A stretch of 64,000 nt of DNA from contig JAQFVV010006335.1 of the NCBI GenBank assembly GCA_028023455.1, positions 1,487,412 to 1,551,411 of the forward strand, in the 5' to 3' direction. Positions 12,212-24,116 of the stretch are shown one piece after another (within the stretch, counting starts at the first letter, position 1; the number at the start of each line of letters is the position of its first letter). This DNA is from Epiperipatus broadwayi (Eukaryota; Onychophora; Udeonychophora; Euonychophora; Peripatidae). Under the pieces are notes generated by a model, which saw only the letters and a program-made list of their open reading frames with translations, did no database searches and had not been told where the DNA came from. The position numbers and the translations under genes are program-made.

Positions 12212-12329
12212 CAAATGAAAGAGGTAGTTAATTCTGACTCTTTTTTTTGTTTATGTAAACAAATTTTACACTTGTTCGGTGGTTTTGGTAAAGCGCCATC
12301 TTTTGAATATATATATATATATGATTTCG

Positions 12330-12880
12330 ATTTACATACAACTACAGATCATTAAAAACATTTCTACAATATTACTTTAAAAATTAAGGAGTATAAAAAT
12401 AAAGGGAGATATCTTGATTTTTGCAGATGGTATGATTAATGTTATAAATAATACTACAGAACTGCAGAAAATGTAACAATATAAAACCAATAAAAAGTCT
12501 TTTTAATAATAAAATAAAAAGCCTAAATACATTTTTAATGTGTTTCAAAAAAAAAGACTGGAAAAAATAGAAACTAATTTTAATAAATTAAAGTAATTAA
12601 CTATAAACACATGATCAAATTATTAACACAGATGGCAATAAATAGAAACATTTAATAACATAATTTCACTTTGATGTATTAATTTAGGTAGTAATAATAT
12701 AGTATCAAAAGAAAATATGCTACTAATAAAATATGCAATCAAATCATTTATCTTTCAAAGCAACCCATACTATTAAAGATTACATAGAAATTTTTCAGGT
12801 CTACTTACTTGATGTGATTACAAAGCATTTGATGTACAAAAAAATCAAAACAATTATAATCTTGTTTACAAAATGACACA
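12330..12880. other. AT-rich DNA, nothing assigned
   Basis: AT-rich sequence after the TA tract that ends the retrozyme insertion. No motif recognised. Confidence 0.5.
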
Positions 12881-13480
12881 CTCCAGACAACAATGCATCC
12901 ACAAAAGGTTACTATAATCTTGCCCAATGTATATCTGTACATGGGTCTACATGGCCCAGCTGCCATGAAGTTATCCATAGTCCAATGAACCCACCCCTGG
13001 GGTTCTGAAATAAAGACTCAAGTTTCAGCTGAATAGGTGACAATTCTAGCATTGTTCCAACCACCACAACAGGCAATGATGTCCAAGGCCCAAGTCTGCA
13101 AGACAACAACCCTCAACATACAGCCAAGTCTTGCAAAGACCATTCTGGATATCTCTGTCTCCCAATTTAAAAGTACAAATGTGAAGGGACCAAACTCAGT
13201 CTGCCTGCACAAAATTGAAAAGCCAACAAAGGAAACAGAACAAATAACAAACACAGATCTGCTCTGCCCAAAACCAACCCATCAAGGAGGTGCAGCAGCC
13301 CATCAGAGAGAAAAACAATGAAGAAACATCAACCAGGTACTCTCCCAGAAGGTTTTCAGGTAGCAGAAACAATTTTCAACAGCTCACACCATAAACCAAA
13401 TTTATAACAGCATTTATTGCTCAGGAATTCATAAAACATTGAAGCATCAGGGATAACAGATGTGGACAACAACCTTAGGA
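12881..13480. other. Locally GC-richer segment, unrecognised
   Basis: Base composition shifts visibly toward C and G on the plus strand (many CCA, CAACC, CAAAACC). An open frame of 94 codons at 13037-13321 begins MTILALFQPPQQAMM and shows no domain I recognise. It may be a fragment of a transposon ORF or an old exon. It is listed because its composition differs from its neighbours, not because function can be supported. Confidence 0.35.
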
Positions 13481-13539
13481 ACTTGACTTTCAAAGCCTAC
13501 CTTTATGGGACTCCACTATACAACTAAACATATAATCAT

Positions 13540-14345
13540 GATTTTTTATGCTTGCTCATAACTGTTATTAAAACAAGCAAAACTCCCCATACAGTAGTGC
13601 CACTCAGTGCAAGGCAGATTAATCAATGAATATCAGAAGGCTTGTATATGAAATCCCTATTTAATGCCTACTCATCCAATATCTCTAGACTAGTTTCTAG
13701 CTTGTGGATTTTATCAGTGAGAAGCCCTGTATTTGAAAGCACAGTGGCTAGATCTTAGGACCTAATGCAACCCTCTAGCAGCCTCCAATTATCTCTACAT
13801 AACTACAAAACTGTGAATCTAAAATTAAAAACATGATAATGTTTCCAATCCATGCTCATTAGCTTTTATAATCATATAGATCTGAGCACAGTTCAATCCC
13901 CATATATTTTGGTGTCTGGTTCTTTAATAACCATGGCCATCACTGTGATATTAGGCAGAATTAATATTAAACTACTAAACATCACATGATCACAATTTCT
14001 TATGCATGCTCATAATTGTTATTAAAACAGGCAAAACTCTCCATAAAGTAGTGCCACTTGGTGCAAACTAGGGTAATCAATGGATGCCGGAAGGCTTGTG
14101 CATAAAATCCCAATCTAGTGCCTACTCATCCACTATCCCAGACTAGTTTCTAGCTTGTGTCTTTCATGAGTGAGAAGTCTTGGAACTGAGAGCACCACAC
14201 TGATGAAATCCACAAGCTAGACAATAGTCTGGAGATATTGATGGAGACTTCATGCCCAAGACTCCTGGCATCAATTGATTACACTGACTTGCATTGGATG
14301 GCATTACTGTATGGAGTTTTTTTTCTGTTTTAATGACTGCACTGT
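13540..14345. repeat. Dispersed repeat, two direct copies plus an inverted piece
   Basis: Copy 1 (about 13550-13760) and copy 2 (about 14000-14205) share blocks such as 'tgctcataa', 'gtagtgccact', 'ctactcatcca' and 'gactagtttctagcttgtg' in the same order. About 14205-14335 carries the same blocks inverted ('ccacaagctagacaatagtc', 'ctgtatggagttttttttct'). A further diverged copy lies at 58350-58730. No ORF is conserved, so it behaves like a short non-coding mobile repeat with fold-back copies. Confidence 0.7.
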
Positions 14346-14360
14346 ATGATAGAAAACTAC

Positions 14361-14525
<165 letters not shown>

Positions 14526-14789
14526 CTTTTAAAGAAAAGTATTTCTCAAAAGGAAAAGATTTATTATTAAATAAGGGAAAGAAAAAAATTATAGCTATTG
14601 CACATAATCAAGCATTAAAAATTAGGAGATGAAAAGCCAACACATGAAAACATAATCATTGAAACATAATTTAAATTCAAATAATTATAAGAGGAAAAAT
14701 ATCACAACTAAAGAAAAAATAGTAACAAACTTTAATATTTTTTATTTTAAAAAGCTAAAATATTATTTGTTTTTAAAAATCACCATACA

Positions 14790-15960
14790 ATAAAATGGTG
14801 ACCTCACAGTCACTCAATCAAGAAGCAAATCCATCACAAGGCAAAGTAAAACATATGCCTTAATAGCAAAAAGATTCCCTGATAACCTTAACCTGGAAAA
14901 AAATCCAAGATTTAGGAAAAACAACATTGAATGATCTAATAAATTTGGATTTAATTGAACAAAAGAAAAATGAACCCCCTTCCCCACTCAATGAACATAT
15001 GAAATGCTGGAGAAAATTCGAGAGAAGTTCAATAACACAAATCCAAGAATGGTCTTTGCAACTTTTACAAGATTTTTCACCGAGAAATCAACAGTACTAG
15101 CTGTCATTGACAATCAACGTACACTCTTTAGCTTTCCCAAATCCCTACTAATTGAAGTACTAGAAAAAACAAACTTACTTGAATCAGTAAAATGTATAGG
15201 TGAACATCCTAACAATAGATATATATCAGTCCAATTCTACAAAAGCACACAAAAAGAAATGTTCAAAAATCAAATTAAGACACTTGGAAATTTTGCAATC
15301 GTACAATTAGATGAGAATAAATACAAAATGGATTCATCAACTTATAATACTGCTTACGAGTGGAGAAGGTTTTCTTCCACCAGACTCACAATCTTTTTAT
15401 AATAATAGACACAGAACATTAATATATCTTATGTTTTATTCTCCCTTGTTACACTATGCAATAGAAGTAAGTCTCTCAACCTAAAATTTTGCTGATCATT
15501 CAGCACAGATAATAAAATTAAATTTACACACACACACAACAGTACTTTTAACAACATACAAAAGACAATAAGAATTCTACTTCCAAATATTACTCCAGAG
15601 ACCCTCTTCTCAGAAATGTATTGAATGTTAAATAAAATAAATCAAATTAAACTGGACCTGATCTCCAAGTATATAGTGTATACAAATAGATTCTTTTAAC
15701 ATAAATCATATTACAGAAAAATCTACCCCCCCCCCTCAAAATTAATCACATTATCAGATGAAATACATAAAAAGATAATACTGTCAAAACCAGTCATCCC
15801 CATGGCTCTACAATGGGTAAAAATAGTCACAGTGGGTAATAATATGCTAGACCCTATATACAACTGCTTCACAAAAAAGCTAACCAACCATAATCATTTC
15901 AAAACACCTGAAGATGTTTTTGGAAAGACAGAAACACCATTTAAAATAAAGGATTTTAAT
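14790..15960 (+). pseudogene. 5' part of a non-LTR retrotransposon (LINE A)
   Basis: The longest open frame is 15004-15402 (132 codons): a Lys/Asn/Thr-rich product with 'NPRMVFATFTRFFTEKSTVL' and 'CIGEHPNNRYISVQFYKS'. I do not recognise the domain. Its codon use and orientation match the reverse-transcriptase remnant that starts at 16380, and the two look like one LINE split by the PLE piece at 15965-16340. It may therefore be a decayed ORF1 (RNA-binding) product or the region upstream of reverse transcriptase. Frames after 15402 are broken, and a C homopolymer occurs at 15726-15735. Confidence 0.5.
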
Positions 15961-15964
15961 ATAC

Positions 15965-16340
15965 AAAATTAACAAAGCGTATGCCACACTTGAATGAGAA
16001 GCTATAAAGATACACAGAAATTATTACACGCTAAGCGCTTTCGAGGTCTTTTGCCTCATATTCATAGCGGTACTGTGAGCTGCAGAATGAAAATATAGGG
16101 CAAGGGAAACAAAACAGTATGCAAAGCATATGCAAATGAACTAGATAGTCCAACGTTTGGAGATGTCAAAGCAGGTATCTCCTCTATTGATGGAGTTATT
16201 ATTGCCATTAATAAAATATGCTTCTCTGATTTTCCGCTTGATGTCATTTTTCTCAATACAGACTATTTTAGGGCTGGAAGGTTCAAACAAATGTCCTGTC
16301 TTCTTGGAATGCTCTAAAAATTATTATTATTATTAAATTA
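15965..16340 (-). pseudogene. PLE fragment: end of GIY-YIG endonuclease and 3' tail
   Basis: Minus strand translates as 'EHSKKTGHLFEPSSPKIVCI' then 'EKNDIKRKIREAYFING' and 'SINRGDTCFDISKRW'. The 'xxxKRKIREAxxI' block and following 'NRD'-like motif are the C-terminal hallmarks of the PLE GIY-YIG nuclease. The frame is broken after KRWTI. Just downstream on the same strand lies a hammerhead-like remnant at 16039-16060. The fragment lies opposite to, and apparently inside, LINE A. Confidence 0.65.
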
Positions 16341-16379
16341 TCGAATGAGAAGTCTTAAAATCTTTAATACTTTACAAAT

Positions 16380-17630
16380 AAAGGATTTTGCAATAATTCT
16401 AAACTCATTCCCAAGCACATGTCATCCAGGACCACACTAAGGATCCCACAATTTGTATTATCACACCTCAGCCAATTCACAAATAAATATATATGCCAAC
16501 TTGCAAATCAATTATCACAGAAACTATACAATATACAAGAACTATATCAATATTAATGGTTTCATTTATGAAAAAAACAAGAACCAATTTTCACATCCTC
16601 CAATCTGTGACCTATCTCAATGGAGACATTGGTGATAGAAATACTGGATAAGATAATAAAGGAAAAAAATAAATAATTCATAGTACCAATAATATCACAA
16701 CACCAATATGCAAAAAGGGGCTTATCTACAGGGCAAGAAGCACTGATATATAAAACAGTAATCAACTCAGTTATTAAAAAATATTCACCAATGGTAGTCC
16801 AATTAGATTTTGAGAGTGGATTCAATTCAGTGCCAATAAACACTATTAAATCAACTAAAAAAACACAGATACCTAAATCAATATTATATATAATAGACAA
16901 TTTGCTTCTAAATAGAGAAATACATATCATGCTCAATAGAAGATCTATATCATCATTCAATCCTGGCCAATCAATCCTGCAAGGTTATCCACTAAGCATA
17001 CTGCTCTTCACCTTTTATTTAAACCCCTTACTACAGCAAATCAATAAAAAAAATCTAAGCAATTTAAATACCAAATACAAATACATAAATTCTCTGCATA
17101 GCTTATATGGATGATGTCAACATATCTCTAATGTCAAAGAAGCAAATACATATACCACAGCAGATAATAGAAGACTACACAACAAAGTTCAAATTAAAAA
17201 ATAACACCGATAAGTCAGCAACATGGTCAATATATACACAGAAAACAGACCCAGAAATTTAGCAACATAAGCCCAGTACTTTTCTGGGTTTTCCCTTCCA
17301 CTTGGGCATGAGTCAGATGAGAAGAAATATACAAAATAAGCTCAAAGTTAAAGCTGAAAGATTCATAGTATCACTCCCCAGATCGTATCTCTCAACCTAT
17401 GCAAAAATATCTCTATTTAATCAACTTATAATGACCAAAATAGCATACTACCTGCTAATAATTAATTTTACAAAACAATTTATAAAGTCAATTAACTCAC
17501 TATGTAATAAACTACTATGGGACAGAAAAGTAGTAGCAATTTCAATAAAACAACTAAACAAACAAACAAAATTTAATGGTTTTGGACTGCATCCAATACA
17601 AACTTTCTATACCCAAAAACAGTAAATCTA
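16380..17630 (+). pseudogene. Reverse-transcriptase remnant of a non-LTR retrotransposon (LINE A)
   Basis: In order: 'LSTGQEALIYKTVINSVI' near 16720; 'VVQLDFESGFNSVP' (motif A, Asp in the LDFExxFxSV context) at 16792-16840; 'QGYPLSILLFTFYLNPLL' (motif B) near 16977-17035; 'AYMDDVNI' (catalytic YxDD, motif C) at 17098-17122 after a frame shift; then 'FSGFSLPLGHE' at about 17280. This enzyme copies the element's RNA at a nicked chromosomal site. Stops and at least two frameshifts make it dead. The clade is not determined. A thumb-like open frame runs 17302-17625. Confidence 0.8.
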
Positions 17631-17834
17631 CTGATTATCATAGTTAGACATTTTCCAAACATAGATCCAAAACTAGGAATCACACCCATGACTTCTTCCC
17701 ATGAATAATTAAATAAATATACTGTTGGTAAGTATTGAAAAACATTAAAAACAAAATAGCACTTAAGAACCCTATTAAATATACCTATTGGGAAATTCAT
17801 GATTTTCTATCTCAGAACCATATCATCCCTACAC

Positions 17835-19270
17835 AGTTTCTTATTTTAACCATCCATCTCACATGCTGACTTTTTACGGGTCTTTTACCCTCTCTTGGAA
17901 TCCAGTCTAAAATTTCAATTGTTTATCTATTATTATATCTTCTAACAATATGTTCAGCCCAACTCCCCTTCTGTCTTTTAATTCTTTCAATCATGTCAGT
18001 AACACATGTTTGGTCTCTTATCCATCTCTCCATACTTCTTTGAATGATCCAAAGTCTCTTCATTGCTCTTCTATTAAGTGTCCAAGTTGCAGATCATTCA
18101 GTAAGAACTGGTAAAATACATTTATTAAAAATCTTTCTTTTCAAACACATAGGCCTATTTTCATTTATTATTAAGTTGTTTCTATCAAAATCAGTCCAAC
18201 CAAGTTTAATTCTATGATTAACTTTCTTTCCATTATATTTTCATCTGTAGTAATAACTTGACCAAGATATTTGTAGATGTTAAATTCTTCTAACTCATTA
18301 TAATCAATTGCATCTTTTAAGAAAATCCATTGAACATTACTTTACTCTTTTTAATATTTACCTTTAGCCCTACTTTCTTACTTTTATCTGATAAATCCTG
18401 CAACATTTCCTGAGGCTCTAAAGCATTGTTTGCAAAAACCACTACATCATCTGTAAAGTCCAAAAGACTTTAATAATCACAATTACCTTTTACTCCTCTA
18501 GTTTCTCATTTCTTTCCACAAAATGTTCCTTGCTGCACTGCTGTAAAAAGTTTTGGAGATACAAATTCACCATTGTTTACATTTTTCTCAGTATTAATGA
18601 TCCTAGTATCATTATTTAATCTAATTATTGCTGTTGCACTTTCATAAATATTCTTCACATTATGACAATATCTTAGATCTATATCTTGATGCTTCAATGC
18701 TTAAATCATTGAAGAAATGTTCATACAATCAAATGCCTTTTCATAATTTACAAATCCAAAGCATAATGACAACTCATATTCAGTGATCCTTTTTATAACT
18801 TCTTTCAATATTTGGATATGTTTATTATATTAAAACCACTTTTAAATCTAGCTAGTTTCCTTGGTTCTTTGAAATCCAATATTTTCTGCAGATGAGTTGT
18901 AATTATCTTGCTAATAAATCTTTATAAAACTGATGAAAAGCTGATGGGTTTGTAATTTTCTAATATATTCTTTATCACCTTTCTAAAATATTAATATTAA
19001 CACTGCATTTCAATCATTGGGTACATCTTTATAATTTAGACATTTGGTATATAACTTTGCCAAAATTCTTTTTTATTTCTTCACCAGCTTCTTTTAATAT
19101 ATCAATTATAATTCCATCATTATCTGGAGCTTTTCCTTTTTTCATAGATGTAATTGCATGTCTCTCTTCTTTATTTGAGATTCTGGGCAATTCAGAATAT
19201 ATAATAGTTGTTAGAGGTACTTGTTTTTATTACTATATAATTCTTGATAGAATTGTTAAAGTACAATGAA
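17835..19270 (-). pseudogene. Reverse-transcriptase remnant of a second non-LTR retrotransposon (LINE B)
   Basis: Minus strand, in order from 19270 down: 'MKKGKAPDNDGIIIDILKEAG' (fingers), 'GFVNYEKAFDC' (motif A) near 18720-18760, 'DDVVVFANNALEP' (motif C, xxDD) near 18410-18445, 'KVNIKKSKVMF' near 18330-18370, 'FNIYKYLGQVI' near 18260, and a C-terminal 'RRAMKRLW...SMERW' and 'WIPREGKRP' tail near 17870-18070. The order and the tail ('W.PR.GKR...') fit the RTE-like lineage widespread in arthropods and molluscs. Many stops and frameshifts are present. It runs opposite to LINE A. Confidence 0.8.
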
Positions 19271-19659
19271 AATATTTTATGTTTGGTGAAAATCATTATG
19301 CAAATAACAAAGTACTTTGACACTTCATAATGGTTGTTAGTAATAACTTATGTCACCATTGATATTTTATTGTTTTATTAATATTGATTAAGATTACAAA
19401 TGTAATACTATTTACCCACAGCCCTATCATTGATTCTATATTATTAAAATTAATAATCAACAAATATTTTTCAAATATAATACAAATAGACTGAATCTTT
19501 GCCATTATTATATGCAATATGAAGACAATTTACAATTTTTTTTTACTTTAGTATTTATTTTAATTATTAATTATATTAATGAGACATAGTAAAAAATGGC
19601 TGGTGTGAAATAAAATATAAGACATTATTTGTGTTTTATTTTTATTATTGATTATTCAA

Positions 19660-21000
19660 CTAGTTTTTTGTGATAGGTCACTGCTGCAAAATTGTTTGAA
19701 TCAGGCCTTTTAAATGCTCTTTCAAAATCATGTAAAAAAACTTTGTCACAAACTTTATTAAATGCTGATATGAACTATTACATGTATTTTTCAAGATCAA
19801 CTTTAATTTTGAAGTCACCAGAGTTAGTAGAAGGTAAATCAGGAGTATAGAGTGTGTCTTCAACCACAGAAATACTTTTTGACCCAAAATCATACACAAT
19901 CTTGACACTGTGTGCTATTATTTTATTTTGCTACAATGTCCAATTACCTCTCATGGTACAGTTTATTTTGAAAACATTTTGGTCCTTAGAGATTCAAAAC
20001 AGTAAATACTAATTATCATTTACTGTCTGATCTACAGAAATGCATCAATAGTGAATAATGTATGTAGAATTTAAAAAAGCATGATATTTTGATTCATTTA
20101 CATTCACTTTTTTCTTGAGTTTTCTTTCTTCTTGCAGTAATAATTTCACATTCTGATTCTTTGTTGATAGTTAATATTGAATACTTTCTTTAATCTGGCA
20201 GTCATCATTCCACCTGCTGATATCTTGTTGATGGTTCATATTGAAAGTTTTCTTTCTTCTGTCAGTCATCATTCCTCATTCTGATTCCTTGTTGGGGGGT
20301 TCATATTGACATTTTTTTCTTCTTGCAGTCATCATTCGACATTCTGATTTGTTGTCGATGGTTTATATTGAATTTTTTTTCCTGCTGGCAGTCATAGTTC
20401 CACATGCTGATTTCTTGTTGATGGTTCATGTTAAAAATATCATGCCACCTCAGCCATTCTTATGTTTGTCAAAAACTTGTAGTTTTTTGCATGTTTTTGC
20501 AATACTCCTCATTTAGGTTTATTGGCACGAAATGAGACACAAAGAACATGTATATCTTTCATTTTTTTAAATATTCCATTGAAATGTGATGGATAGCAAT
20601 TTTGAAAATACTGGTGAATTCCTCAATGAGTCTGACAGATACACGTGTTTAAAGAATTGTGATGATTTTTTGCACAATTTACCTAAGTGTGAATGATCTA
20701 CAGTGCTCTTGCAAAACTCTTGAAAATATTTTTAGACTCATGACTTTATTTTACATATATTATAAATTATTTCAAATACTTCAGTAGCAGTTTTGTCCAT
20801 TTGAAAACAGTATTTAATGTTAATACATTGTTTCACTGCAGATCGTAACTCATGATTCATAGACACTAGTATCTTTCTTGTGGAATATTGTTAAACTATG
20901 TTTATGCATAAACCATATACTGACTCAGAGATGATGCCATGGGAAGCTTTGAGAAAACCCAACATTTTTTCGCTTGGACACCGTACTTCAATGGCTTATC
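19660..21000 (-). pseudogene. Decayed coding-like stretch with 21-residue repeats
   Basis: On the minus strand several long pieces read through with few stops: 'SLSQYMVYA' near 20910, 'RLIEEFTSIFKIAIHH' near 20600-20640, the 63/64-bp repeat block below, and 'DFGSKSISVVEDTLYTPDLP' with 'HDFERAFKRPD' at 19700-19900. The composition is more protein-like than its surroundings. I do not recognise a family; it could be a transposon ORF or a processed host pseudogene. Confidence 0.35.
20104..20440. repeat. 63/64-bp minisatellite, about five units
   Basis: The CAG within each unit falls at 20135, 20199, 20263, 20326 and 20389, giving spacings of 64, 64, 63 and 63 bp. Each unit contains a T/C-rich run ending in CAG, then 'tcatcattc', 'cattctgatt' and 'ttgttgatggttcatatt'. 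On the minus strand a unit reads as about 21 codons with a shared 'NHQQxIRMxNDDC' core followed by Lys/Glu residues. Confidence 0.85.
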
Positions 21001-22794
21001 AAAACCCTAATGATTATCATTATTATAATCAAATCCGCCCTTAAATAACATTGAAAAACCCAATTACTTATTTATTTGAATGCTATTTAATGAGTTAATG
21101 AAATTAATATTGTTCAAGGAACAATTAGTTATAATATTGATTACAATGAGTATGACGTTAATACGTTGGTAATATGCTATTTTACTAAAACAAATATTAA
21201 AATATAAATTGTGATATAGAGTATTATATTTTATATATCCTCTATGCAACGAAAAAGTAAGAAAGAGAATACTAAGCTATAGTGTAGATTTTCTTTACTT
21301 TATTATTTTAATTTTTATTTTATGCCTTAGTCTTTGAGAGTAAAAGTGTTATCTTCGGGCAATATTTCTATCTTCTATTTCGATCTCATGCTTGAAGTCA
21401 GCTATAGTTTCCACTTTATGGAAAATTAGTTTTGTAAAGTGGATTAACTCTATTCTTTGTAGTTTTATTTGTGCGTGAGTCTTCACAGAAAGTGGGAAGT
21501 ATCCAATTTAAACATGGGGACATCAAATATAATTCTTTATGGCTTATTCTTTTATTTAAAAATATTTTTTTTCAAACTTTTGTTTATTGAGGTTTTTTTT
21601 ATCATTTTTAAGACGGAAATATAAAAATGATTTTAAGATTTTTTTTTTAAAAAAAATTCATAATCTTTATTATATATACGTTTTTACCTAATTATAAAAA
21701 CTAAAAAAAAAAAGCATTTTACTTACGTTCTTTTATTAAAATAACACTTTTTATATATATATATTAAATCATATTCTAAAATGACTTATTTTCTTTTCTT
21801 GGAAATATATGAAAGGTTGTCTTCAAAACCAATATTATTCCAAGATTAGTGATCAGAACCAAGAATCCTCTTATATTTTTATAAAGATTTTTAAAAAAGG
21901 TGTGGTACTTTTTTTATAAAAAGTAAAAAAAAATAATTGCATCTTAAATTTTTATTTATTATAACTTTGTAGGAATTAAGACTACGGTTAATATGGTGTA
22001 TTTACAAAATTAAAATTAACAAGAGTTAGATATAAATCCAACTCAAGTATAATTTTAAAAAAAATCAATATTCCTATCAGACTTAAACTTTTTTTTTAAG
22101 AGCTTATCTATATTCAAATAAATAGCTGTGCAATTTTGCTTAGAAAAATGTACATCTATATACTTTCAATTAAAAGTTAAAATAGGAATGGAGATTCATT
22201 CAAGCTCCTATTATCCTCCAGTTGGCATTTTTTTTTATAAAGTGACAGTAAATGAGAAATTTCGTCCTCTCAGCTTTCTTTGGCAGAGATCAATTTAATG
22301 ATCATTTATCTTTTACCTCTTTATTTTAAAATATTATATTTTATGTTAATAATAGTAATTTTAGTTAACAGTGTAAATATGTAATTAATTGCGATATCTA
22401 AGTTGTTTTAGCTTTTTACTTTTTAAAAAATAAATACAGCCAATAGTAACCAAAGATGCTATATATTTCAATTACATTTCCACGCATTTATACACATCTG
22501 ACAAACTCAAATATTTTAGCATTTTTATCTGTGATTTACTGAAGTTCAGGTACAGAACGTGAAAACTCTTAACTTACTTCAATATTTCCAAGCTATGAAA
22601 AAAAAAACCTCAAACATTATATTTAATCCCATGTTATGGGCATAAGAGGTTGCTCTCTTTATTATAACAGTTTTCACTTTTCATAGAAATGACGAATATA
22701 TATAATATTTAAATAGATTAATTTATAATAACATTTATTGAATAGAGTGGAAAATATTACAAATTATTTTATGTATTATTTTAACCCACAAGTA
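21001..22794. other. AT-rich DNA, nothing assigned
   Basis: AT-rich with long A and T runs and a short TA tract near 21750-21770. No gene or repeat recognised. Confidence 0.5.
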
Positions 22795-22802
22795 GTTGTC
22801 AG

Positions 22803-22885
22803 GCATTGATGGTCGAGTGGTCAGCACAACTTTTATACAAGCAGTTGTCCCGGGTTAGCGGGTTCGTTTCCCGATCCATGCTATG
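22803..22885 (+). repeat. tRNA-like head of a SINE (or tRNA relic)
   Basis: 'TGGTCGAGTGG' at 22810-22820 resembles the RNA polymerase III A box (tRNA D-arm) and 'GGTTCGTTTCC' at 22861-22871 resembles the B box (T-arm), 51 bp apart. The region between does not fold as a normal anticodon arm, so a functional tRNA is unlikely. A tRNA-derived SINE head is the better reading. I did not find its body or a second full copy. Confidence 0.5.
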
Positions 22886-23606
22886 ACACATGAAAAAACT
22901 AATCAGTTCTGCTAAAAAAATTACTCAGATAATTTCACTTAAGAGATCTTACGATTTTTTAAAATAATCTAAGCAATTATTGAGTTTTTATCCAGCAACC
23001 CTACTACTGCATTAAATTTTACATGACATTATTTGTTTTATTGATAGACTAAATCATTACAAACATTTGCAGTATATTGTTAACAATACATATGAATAAA
23101 TCCAATGCTAATTTGCTTTTTTCATTATTATACAGGGTATATTATTTTAAAAGTTGAAAATAAAACCATACATAATCAAAACAATACATCTTCCAAATAA
23201 ATTATTTGAAAAAAATTTGATCAAACACTGAATCCTGTTTGTGTAAGATGAAAATAAAAAGTATGATTAGTGGTTTAAAAATTAAAGTTGTTATATGTCT
23301 TTGGATGACAAAAGATTAAGAAAGATTTAAAAAAAGATATGTAAATCAAAACTTATGTGTATATAATTATAAAAATACAATAAAAATATGAATAATATAT
23401 TGTTTGTATCAAAAGGGGTTACTTAAAAAAAGAAATACAAAAACCATAAAAATTGAATTTTGAATTATATATTTTATGATGGTGGTATTTTTTATATTAT
23501 TTACTTTGGAGACATACCAAAGAATATTATAATAAATACATTAGTAATGAGAAATATTTTAACTTGTATTGGAATGACACAAATAAAACCAATTATATAT
23601 ATATAT

Positions 23607-23766
23607 AATTAGAGGGGTTTGAACACAGATTTTTAACCTCCCTTTAGTCATTCATTCCATCTTATACAACTGATACCCATGACCACATATATGCAAAAGA
23701 TTTTGTGCTGAACCTGCACTCATCAGTTGATCCAGATCATCATTTTCCACACACACATATGAATAT
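23607..23766 (-). repeat. Family-b repeat, single arm
   Basis: Shares with other family-b copies the outer 'aattagaggggtttgaac' end, 'cttatacaactgatac', 'catgaccacata' and the inner block whose minus strand is CTGATGAGTGC, loop, GCACAAAA (23701-23726). It ends at a CA/TA tract. Other copies: 25955-26180, 33465-33643, 35126-35291, 40467-40584 and 62606-62985. Confidence 0.75.
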
Positions 23767-24116
23767 ATATATATTGAGCCGGATTGATTTCTGATTCGAT
23801 GGTTTTATTACTAAAATTAAAAAGGGAAAACAACTTCATTTTCATTAAATGTCTATGGCTCAATTTTTTATTATTATTATTTAAAACACATACGCATTTA
23901 TATTTTAAAATAGATTATTTAATGTTTATAAAATTGATTGTAAAATAGTTTACTTTTACCATCTGTTTTAATCAATTTGATTAAAAACAGGAAAGCTTGC
24001 TAATTATATATTCCTGTTGCTTTTATTGTAATTATTTTTAAAGTTAATTCTAAAAAGCGGAGATTTAGTTTTGTATTTGTCGTTTTTGTTTCAATTATTC
24101 CTGGTTGGAAGTCTTA

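Larger units (their letters stand above)
11491..12306. mobile_element. Fold-back retrozyme insertion, 414-bp hammerhead unit (subfamily 1)
   Basis: The minus-oriented part (11491 to about 11999) contains one full unit and the start of a second: the 'atgaaaaacaaaaacaag' boundary recurs at 11491 and 11905, exactly 414 bp apart. It is followed head-to-head by a plus-oriented partial unit (about 12002-12306) that is a near-perfect reverse complement of 11544-11850. The insertion is bounded on both sides by TA microsatellite. There is no protein-coding capacity. Each orientation carries one complete hammerhead ribozyme. The minus-then-plus layout and TA boundaries are shared with the insertion at 33703-34819. 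Family reading: animal retrozymes are short non-autonomous elements whose RNA is cut by a hammerhead and circularised. That this copy moved that way is inference. Confidence 0.85.

Noticed and set aside
13037-13321. 94-codon open frame as a host gene
   Set aside because: No domain, no visible exon structure, and an overlapping antisense frame of similar quality; recorded only as a compositional segment.
22803-22885. Functional tRNA gene
   Set aside because: A- and B-box-like words are present, but the middle does not form a proper anticodon arm and acceptor pairing is poor.
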